Shown: positions 1 through 4,445 of the stretch, one piece after another
Layout: each line of letters starts with the position of its first letter
Numbering within the stretch: the stretch's first letter is position 1
NCBI GenBank assembly: GCA_050115555.1
Contig: JASFQI010000211.1
Coordinates: 1 to 8,573 of the forward strand
Reading direction: 5' to 3'
Origin: JASFQI01 sp050115555
Lineage (GTDB): Bacteria; Desulfobacterota; DSM-4660; Desulfatiglandales; HGW-15
Length of the DNA: 8,573 bases
Notes under the pieces: generated by a model
Seen by the model: only the letters and a program-made list of their open reading frames with translations
Told to the model about the DNA's origin: nothing
Databases searched by the model: none
Translations under genes and position numbers: made by a program

Positions 1-60
1 GCTTTCATCTGCGGGGGTGATCCGAAGCGCAACACGGGTCATGAACGTTTGGTTGGATAA
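1..60 (+). CDS. Possible C-terminal tail of an upstream gene, product unknown
   Basis: Frame 1 is open from the window edge to a TAA at 58-60 and encodes 19 residues ending GHERLVG. The stop lies 18 bases before the hemL start, the spacing expected of an upstream gene in the same operon. The tail is too short to assign to a family, and I recognise no motif. An open frame of 19 codons can arise by chance, so the coding call rests mainly on position. If it is real, hemL is not the first gene of its transcript. Confidence 0.4.
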   Translation, partial: AFICGGDPKRNTGHERLVG

Positions 61-78
61 GAAGGGAGACGGAGATTT

Positions 79-1368
79 ATGGCGGATGCATCCAAGGCAT
101 TGTTCGAACAGGCAAAAACGCTCATCCCGGGAGGTGTGAACAGCCCGGTGCGTGCCGGCAAATCCGTGGGCGTGGATCCCCCGTTCATCGAACGGGCCGA
201 AGGATGCTTCCTGTGGGATGCGGACGGTCGGCGCTACATTGACTACGTGGGCTCGTGGGGTCCCATGATCCTGGGGCACGGGCACACGGCGGTGCGAAAG
301 GCCCTGGAAGCGCAGCTCCCCAAGGGGACCAGCTACGGCGCGCCCACGGCCCTGGAGATCGAGCTGGCGCGGGTGATCGTGGAGCGCGTGCCGTCCATGG
401 AAATGGTGCGCATGGTGAACTCCGGGACCGAGGCCGCCATGAGTGCGGTTCGCCTGGCACGCGGGGTCACGGGGCGGGACAGGATTATCAAGTTCGAGGG
501 ATGCTATCACGGGCACGCGGACAGCCTTCTCGTTTCGGCCGGCTCCGGAGTGGCGACCCTGGCCATTCCAGGTTCTCCAGGTGTCCCGGCCGGGATCGCC
601 GCGCAGACGATCGCTTTGTCCCTGAATGACCTGGAGGCCGTGGCGGCGACGTTCAAGGCGTATCCGGGAGAGATCGCGGCCGTCATCGTTGAACCTATCC
701 CGGCCAATGCCGGTGTGATCCCCCAGGGCAAGGCGTTCCTCGAGGGGTTGAGGTCCCTGACCCGGGAGAACGGGGCCTTACTTATCTTCGACGAGGTCAT
801 CAGCGGTTTTCGAGTCGCTCCCGGGGGCGCTCAGGAGCTCTATGGGATTCTTCCGGACCTGACATGCCTGGGCAAGATCATCGGCGGCGGGCTTCCGGTG
901 GGAGCCTTCGGAGGGAGGCGGGAGTACATGACTCGCCTGGCTCCGGAGGGTGATGTCTACCAGGCCGGAACCCTTTCCGGGAATCCGCTGGCTATGGCTG
1001 CGGGGCTCGCTACCCTGAAGGTGCTCGGCGAGGGTGGTGTGTATGAATTCCTGGAGGAAAAGGGCAGAAAGCTCCTGGAAGGGCTGCGCAATGCGGCAAA
1101 AGCAGCCGGTTTCAGTGTCGTATTGAACCGGGTGGGCTCCATGGGCTCCCTTTTCTTCACGGACCGGCCGGTGACCGATTTCGCTTCGGCAGCGGCGAGC
1201 GATGCGCATCTTTTTCGGCAGTACTACAGGCGCATGCTCGAGCAGGGGATTTACCTGGCCCCATCTCCTTTCGAGGCGACGTTCGTCTCTACGGCCCACA
1301 CCGACGAAGAGCTGGAAACCACGCTGGAGTGCGCTGCAAGGGCGTTTGAGGGGCTTTCAAAGGACTAA
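79..1368 (+). CDS. hemL: Glutamate-1-semialdehyde 2,1-aminomutase
   Basis: HemL is a cytosolic PLP enzyme that converts glutamate-1-semialdehyde into 5-aminolevulinate, the last step of the C5 route to heme, siroheme and cobamides. The 429 residues match the usual length of about 425-430. The N-terminus reads LIPGGVNSPVRA (residues 15-26), typical of the family. NSGTEA (114-119) and YHGHAD (143-148) form the cofactor and substrate pocket. DEV (238-240) carries the aspartate that pairs with the PLP ring nitrogen. Lys266 in GKIIGGGLP is the expected Schiff-base lysine. The glycine-rich GTLSGNPLAMAAG follows. The ATG at 79 has purine-rich ribosome-binding sequences at 63-68 and 71-74. The gene stops 27 bases before atpZ, so it probably shares a transcript with the F0 genes. 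It is complete, with no sign of damage. Confidence 0.97.
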   Translation: MADASKALFEQAKTLIPGGVNSPVRAGKSVGVDPPFIERAEGCFLWDADGRRYIDYVGSWGPMILGHGHTAVRKALEAQLPKGTSYGAPTALEIELARVIVERVPSMEMVRMVNSGTEAAMSAVRLARGVTGRDRIIKFEGCYHGHADSLLVSAGSGVATLAIPGSPGVPAGIAAQTIALSLNDLEAVAATFKAYPGEIAAVIVEPIPANAGVIPQGKAFLEGLRSLTRENGALLIFDEVISGFRVAPGGAQELYGILPDLTCLGKIIGGGLPVGAFGGRREYMTRLAPEGDVYQAGTLSGNPLAMAAGLATLKVLGEGGVYEFLEEKGRKLLEGLRNAAKAAGFSVVLNRVGSMGSLFFTDRPVTDFASAAASDAHLFRQYYRRMLEQGIYLAPSPFEATFVSTAHTDEELETTLECAARAFEGLSKD

Positions 1369-1383
1369 AAAGGAGTTGACTTT

Positions 1384-1390
1384 AAGGAGG
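1384..1390 (+). promoter_or_regulatory. Strong ribosome-binding site that sets the GTG start of atpZ
   Basis: AAGGAGG at 1384-1390 lies five bases before GTG 1396. The only internal ATG that could replace it (1456) has no Shine-Dalgarno match in front, so this site decides the start. A second purine-rich stretch, AAGGAG, sits at 1370-1375 just after the hemL stop but leads to no start codon at suitable distance. Confidence 0.85.
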
Positions 1391-1395
1391 GCCCT

Positions 1396-1677
1396 GTGTT
1401 AGAGACAAGCCGGTTTTTGTCCCCTTCGGGCGAGAGGAAGGTTCGGCCGCTTTCCATGGAAGAGGAAACCAAGAAGATGTTCCGGACCATCGGTTACCTC
1501 AGCACCGTGGGTCTGGCCATGGCCTTTTCCATCGGGATCGGCGCAGGCGTCGGGTACTTCCTGGATAAGAAGTTCGGGACCACCCCGTGGCTTTTTTTCG
1601 TGTTTACGGCCCTGGGGATTGTGGCGGCGTTCAGGAATCTGTACATGATGTACAAGAGGGGGCAGCGTCTCCAGTAG
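1396..1677 (+). CDS. atpZ: AtpZ/AtpI-family F0F1-ATPase accessory membrane protein
   Basis: This is a 93-residue protein with a charged N-terminal arm (about 1-30) and two membrane helices (about 33-56 and 63-80). The link between the helices carries the family pattern G-x3-G-x2-LD-x3-GT-x-P, read here from GAGVGYFLDKKFGTTP. Proteins of this family (Pfam ATPase_gene1) are encoded at the head of many atp operons. In Bacillus work they act with AtpI in divalent-cation supply and support of the synthase. Here the gene sits 33 bases before atpI, as that model expects. The GTG start is supported by a strong ribosome-binding site; starting at ATG 1456 would leave 73 residues and still keep both helices. 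The family call is firm, while the exact role is inferred from relatives. Confidence 0.88.
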   Translation: MLETSRFLSPSGERKVRPLSMEEETKKMFRTIGYLSTVGLAMAFSIGIGAGVGYFLDKKFGTTPWLFFVFTALGIVAAFRNLYMMYKRGQRLQ

Positions 1678-1710
1678 CCTGCTCTCGCATCAGGGGAATC
1701 GGGAGAGCGC

Positions 1711-2112
1711 ATGTCCGTCGATTTGGAGTGGAAGGCCGCATATCGCCAGATCCGATGGCTGAACTGGATGACCCTCCTGCTGATGTCCGTGGCGGGGGCT
1801 CTGCTTCTGGATCCCGAGATGACAACCGGGATCATCCTGGGCGGGTTGGTCATCATCGCGAATTTCGGGCTTCTCCAGCACACCATTCGTCGGGCCTTTT
1901 CCCAGGAAGGCACCATGACCGCCACCAAGGCTTCCGTTATCCTCAAATACTACTTCCGGCTGCTGGGCCTCGGCGTGGTCCTGTTTCTCCTGATCAAGCA
2001 GGGCTGGGTTCACCCGGTGGGCCTCGCCCTCGGGGTATCGACGATCCTCATCAGCCTCGTAGCCTTCGGAATCAAGCGGGTCTGTAAAACCTACATCAGG
2101 GAGGCGACCTAG
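1711..2112 (+). CDS. atpI: ATP synthase subunit I (AtpI)
   Basis: This 133-residue inner-membrane protein has four predicted helices (about 17-33, 38-57, 78-96 and 100-121) separated by short charged loops. Size, topology and position between atpZ and atpB fit the ATP synthase I family (Pfam ATP-synt_I). AtpI is known elsewhere as a non-essential factor that helps assemble the c-ring and pairs with AtpZ. The ATG at 1711 follows GGGAG (1701-1705) by five bases. The TAG at 2110-2112 lies only two bases before the atpB start, so the two are probably translationally coupled. Sequence conservation in this family is weak, so the call leans on context as well as topology. Confidence 0.87.
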   Translation: MSVDLEWKAAYRQIRWLNWMTLLLMSVAGALLLDPEMTTGIILGGLVIIANFGLLQHTIRRAFSQEGTMTATKASVILKYYFRLLGLGVVLFLLIKQGWVHPVGLALGVSTILISLVAFGIKRVCKTYIREAT

Positions 2113-2114
2113 GG

Positions 2115-2804
2115 ATGGAGCACCACTTTTTTTTCATCAATGAGATCCTCAAGGGGATTGGACTGGGACACTTCGCCCACGCCTACCAGGCATCCACACA
2201 TTCCTGGCTTATTATGCTCATCATGATCATAGGGGCCTCGCTTCTGGCGAAGGGCATCACCCTGCTCCCTTCCAAGGGGCAGAACGTGCTGGAGGTGATC
2301 GTTGGCGGGCTCGAGAACTTCATGGTGGAGATTACCGGTCCGGAAGGAAGGGCGTTTTTTCCCTTCATTGCCACGATATTTCTGTACATCTTCATCTGCA
2401 ATCTGATCGGGCTGGTGCCCGGGTTCTTCTCCCCCACCGCAGACCTCAACACCACGCTGTCCATGGCGCTCTGCACGTTCGTGCTGACACACATTATCGG
2501 GATCAAGTTCCATGGCGTGAAGTACATCAAGCACTTCCTGGGCCCCATCTGGGCTCTGGCACCCCTGATGCTCGTCATCGAGGGAATCGGGCACCTGGCC
2601 AGGGTCATGTCCCTGAGCGTTCGACTCTTCGGCAACATCTTCGGCAAGGAGAAGATCCTCGGCATTCTCTTCGGACTGGCCGGCCTGTACCTGGTCCCCC
2701 TGCCCATCCTGTTCCTGGGCATCCTGGTCAGCTTCATTCAGGCCGTGGTGTTCATGCTCCTGGCTATCGTGTATTTCGCAGGGGCCATGGAAGAGGCCCA
2801 CTAA
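2115..2804 (+). CDS. atpB: F0F1 ATP synthase subunit a
   Basis: Subunit a is the membrane stator that forms the two ion half-channels against the c-ring. The 229 residues contain the diagnostic SLSVRLFGN (167-174). Arg170 matches the essential arginine (E. coli Arg210), and Glu179, nine residues on, matches E. coli Glu219. Gln209 in SFIQAVVF matches E. coli Gln252. Several hydrophobic helices are visible, at about 30-48, 82-104, 112-131, 143-163, 180-200 and 202-225. Length is in the range of the shorter bacterial a subunits. The likely ribosome-binding site GGAGG (2100-2104) lies inside the end of atpI, ten bases before ATG 2115. The gene is followed by a 97-base gap and atpE. It looks complete and functional. 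Confidence 0.97.
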   Translation: MEHHFFFINEILKGIGLGHFAHAYQASTHSWLIMLIMIIGASLLAKGITLLPSKGQNVLEVIVGGLENFMVEITGPEGRAFFPFIATIFLYIFICNLIGLVPGFFSPTADLNTTLSMALCTFVLTHIIGIKFHGVKYIKHFLGPIWALAPLMLVIEGIGHLARVMSLSVRLFGNIFGKEKILGILFGLAGLYLVPLPILFLGILVSFIQAVVFMLLAIVYFAGAMEEAH

Positions 2805-2822
2805 TTGAGAAAAAGGAACGGT

Positions 2823-2856
2823 GAGTCGGCCTCTTCGGGCGCGTGGGAGCCGGCTC
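2823..2856 (+). other. Hairpin in the atpB-atpE intergenic region
   Basis: GAGTCGGC (2823-2830) pairs with GCCGGCTC (2849-2856) in an 8-bp stem containing one G-U pair, closing an 18-base loop. It is followed only by TTT, so it is a poor terminator. It lies in the one long gap inside the F0 cluster, upstream of the very strong atpE ribosome-binding site. It may mark an RNA processing or stability element that raises c-subunit output, but that role is inferred. Confidence 0.45.
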
Positions 2857-2889
2857 TTTGGAAGAAGGCGTGAACGTATCTCACATTCA

Positions 2890-2897
2890 AAGGAGGT
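2890..2897 (+). promoter_or_regulatory. Full-match ribosome-binding site of atpE
   Basis: AAGGAGGT at 2890-2897 matches the consensus anti-16S pairing sequence in all eight positions and ends four bases before ATG 2902. It selects that ATG over the in-frame GTG at 2821. A site this strong fits the need for about ten or more c subunits per a subunit. Confidence 0.88.
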
Positions 2898-2901
2898 TGA
2901 C

Positions 2902-3270
2902 ATGTCAAAGAAGGCTGTTGTTGGTGTCTTGACCGGATTGCTGGTCCTGGGGACCGCGTCCTCGGCCCTGGCCGCTGAAGGGGCAGCTGCGACCATGTGG
3001 ACGTTCTTCGGGATTGCCATCGCCTGTGGGTTCGGCATCGGCGTTGCGGCGTTCGGAACCGGTATGGGCATGGGCCATGCGATCAACGGTGCGCTTCAGG
3101 GAACCGCGCGGAATCCGGAAGCGGGCGGCAAGATCATGACCACCATGATCATTGGTCTGGCCCTGATCGAGTCCCTGTGTATTTACGCTCTGCTCATTTG
3201 CTTCATCCTGGTCTTCAAGATTCCCGATCTGGCCCCCATGCTGGAGGCCATTGTCAAGTCGTTCGGCTAG
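2902..3270 (+). CDS. atpE: F0F1 ATP synthase subunit c, with signal-peptide-like N-terminus
   Basis: Subunit c is the ring protein that carries ions through F0. The 122-residue product is longer than the usual 75-90 because of a leader of about 24 residues (KK, a hydrophobic stretch, then SALA before AEG) resembling a type I signal peptide. Two membrane helices follow (about 32-55 and 80-106) with the polar loop ARNPEA (69-74) between them. Glu90 in ALIESLCIY is the ion-binding carboxylate. Aligned to Ilyobacter tartaricus c by the RQP loop, Ser91 and Tyr95 match its sodium-site Ser66 and Tyr70. Met57 replaces the key Gln32, and Leu88 and Leu92 replace Val63 and Thr67. Proton use is therefore more likely, but this is inference. 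The gene ends 10 bases before a terminator. Confidence 0.96.
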   Translation: MSKKAVVGVLTGLLVLGTASSALAAEGAAATMWTFFGIAIACGFGIGVAAFGTGMGMGHAINGALQGTARNPEAGGKIMTTMIIGLALIESLCIYALLICFILVFKIPDLAPMLEAIVKSFG

Positions 3271-3280
3271 GAATCGTTGA

Positions 3281-3311
3281 AAAGGAGGGCCGGGGACGGC
3301 CCTCCTTTTTT
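3281..3311 (+). terminator. Rho-independent terminator after atpE
   Basis: A perfect 11-bp stem pairs AAAGGAGGGCC (3281-3291) with GGCCCTCCTTT (3298-3308) across a six-base loop. The T-run covers 3306-3311. It starts ten bases after the atpE stop, so it should end the hemL-F0 transcript and separate it from rex. Confidence 0.93.
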
Positions 3312-3319
3312 CCGTCATT

Positions 3320-3337
3320 ATGTGCAATCCTTCACAA
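3320..3337. promoter_or_regulatory. Candidate Rex operator
   Basis: The 18-mer ATGTGCAATCCTTCACAA agrees at 14 of 18 positions with the Rex-box form TTGTGAAATATTTCACAA. The right half TTCACAA is exact and the left half keeps TGTG. It lies directly after the atpE terminator and 213 bases before rex, where an autoregulatory operator could sit. No convincing -35/-10 pair was found next to it. The identification is by eye against a remembered consensus. Confidence 0.45.
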
Positions 3338-3550
3338 ACTCTTCCCTGAGCCTTTGCCTCGGCTCAGGGGCCCTTTCCCGGGGAGGACGCCGGGGGCAAT
3401 CGTTGTAACGCTGGACCCGAAAGGAACGTTTGATTCGGCGCAGCCCGGTGCTTTCCACCGGGGACGACCTGTCACAGGAACCAAACCAAAAGAATTTCAC
3501 CACGGGAGCCGCGACGGTCTTGTGGTCGTGGGGTCCCCTCGAATCCGAAC
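3338..3550 (+). other. Long, hairpin-rich untranslated region before rex
   Basis: No credible gene lies here. Two clear hairpins are present. One pairs CCCTGAGCC (3344-3352) with GGCTCAGGG (3361-3369) around an 8-base loop. The other pairs CCCGGTG (3444-3450) with CACCGGG (3456-3462) around five bases. Neither is followed by a T-run. A short inverted repeat, CCTGTcACAGG, lies at 3468-3478. I cannot match the region to a known riboswitch. It may be a structured 5' leader of rex, a small RNA, or plain GC-rich spacer. Confidence 0.4.
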
Positions 3551-4204
3551 ATGGTCAAGGAAACGAAAATCCCGAACGCCACCATTGAGCGCATTGCGCT
3601 CTACCTGAGACCGCTCGAGAACCTGCTTCAGCAGGGAATCGACGTGATCTCCTCGAGGAAGCTGGCGCTTCTCTGCCGGGTCCGGTCCGCTCAGGTCCGA
3701 AAGGATCTTTCCTACTTCGGAGAGTTCGGAGTGCGTGGCGTAGGGTATGATGTGCGAGATCTCATTCGGGAGATCCATCGCATCCTGGGGACGGACCGGC
3801 AGTGGAAGCTCGGAATTGTGGGTCTGGGCAACATGGGCATGGCTCTGGTCCAGGACGAGTACTTCACTCGACGCTCCTACCGATTCGTGGCGGCATTCGA
3901 CTCGGACCCGGAAAAGATCGGCAAAATTGTGATACCGGGGCTTACCATTGAACCGGCCTCCAAGATCGGGCAGATCTCGCAGGTTCTGGGCATCCACATC
4001 GGCATTCTGGCCGTGCCTCCCTCCCATGCCCAGAATGTGGCGGATCGGTTTTTCGAGGCCGGGGTGAAGGCGATCCTGAATTTTTCTCCCATCCAGTTGC
4101 GGGAGCCGGAGTGCTGCCACGTGGAAAACGTGGACTTCACCGTGAGTCTGGACAACCTGGCCTACCACTCGGGACGGAAATCCACCAAATCGAGCACTTC
4201 CTGA
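3551..4204 (+). CDS. rex: Redox-sensing transcriptional repressor Rex
   Basis: Rex is a cytosolic DNA-binding dimer that reads the NADH/NAD+ ratio. NADH releases it from operators of fermentation and respiration genes. The 217 residues begin IPNATIERIALYLRPLENLL (7-26), the typical Rex N-terminus. A winged-helix domain (to about 80) contains SSRKLALLCRVRSAQVRKDL (34-53) and the YFGEFGVRGVGYDV wing (55-68). The Rossmann domain has GLGNMG (91-96) and Asp117 in AAFDSDP, the acidic residue that favours NAD(H). Asp201 in SLDNLAYH lies in the C-terminal swapped helix. ATG 3551 gives the normal family N-terminus, yet no good Shine-Dalgarno precedes it; GGGG at 3530-3533 is too far away. A preceding terminator and long gap suggest its own transcript. 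Confidence 0.96.
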   Translation: MVKETKIPNATIERIALYLRPLENLLQQGIDVISSRKLALLCRVRSAQVRKDLSYFGEFGVRGVGYDVRDLIREIHRILGTDRQWKLGIVGLGNMGMALVQDEYFTRRSYRFVAAFDSDPEKIGKIVIPGLTIEPASKIGQISQVLGIHIGILAVPPSHAQNVADRFFEAGVKAILNFSPIQLREPECCHVENVDFTVSLDNLAYHSGRKSTKSSTS

Positions 4205-4445
4205 AACCTGCGAAGAAGCTGTTCAAGGGGCACTCCCCCTCCCACCCCTACGCCCATAAAACCTGTGTAAGTGTAGGTGTCGGTGAAAGGAAGACCATTC
4301 CAAGGCAAAGACCACGGAGTTTCTGAACGCCATACCATTCCAGTGCGATGGAGCCGAACCCAAAGGCCGTTTGATGGACTTATCCTTGGGTTTGGATACG
4401 CTCAATAGGTCGGGCATGGGCGTTCGGGTCTGGCATTTCGAGTGC
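4205..4445. other. Convergent rex-uvrA spacer without a gene
   Basis: The 241 bases between the stops of rex (+) and uvrA (-) contain no credible coding frame. A bulged inverted repeat (AACCCA-A-AGG 4357-4366 with CCTTGGGTT 4384-4392, 17-base loop) is the best hairpin, but it has no T-run on either strand. GGGG-CACT-CCCC is a small hairpin near 4227-4238. A 9-base direct repeat, ACCATTCCA, occurs at 4294-4302 and 4334-4342. A 6-bp hairpin (4442-4447 with 4455-4460) overlaps the uvrA stop. Confidence 0.5.

Noticed and set aside
1376..1404. TTGACT after hemL as a promoter for atpZ
   Set aside because: No -10-like hexamer lies at suitable spacing, and the sequence is explained by purine-rich ribosome-binding DNA.
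2821..2901. GTG at 2821 as an atpE start with an Arg-rich 27-residue extension
   Set aside because: Its AAGGA sequence is only three bases away, the extension is unlike any c subunit, and ATG 2902 has a full-match ribosome-binding site.
2109..3086. 325-codon open frame on the minus strand across atpB and atpE
   Set aside because: It is antisense to two certain F0 genes and its translation is low in complexity and rich in His, Gln and Asp, as expected of a shadow in GC-rich DNA.
3318..3503. 61-codon minus-strand open frame in the rex leader
   Set aside because: It has no ribosome-binding site or familiar motif, and it covers DNA better explained by hairpins and a possible operator.
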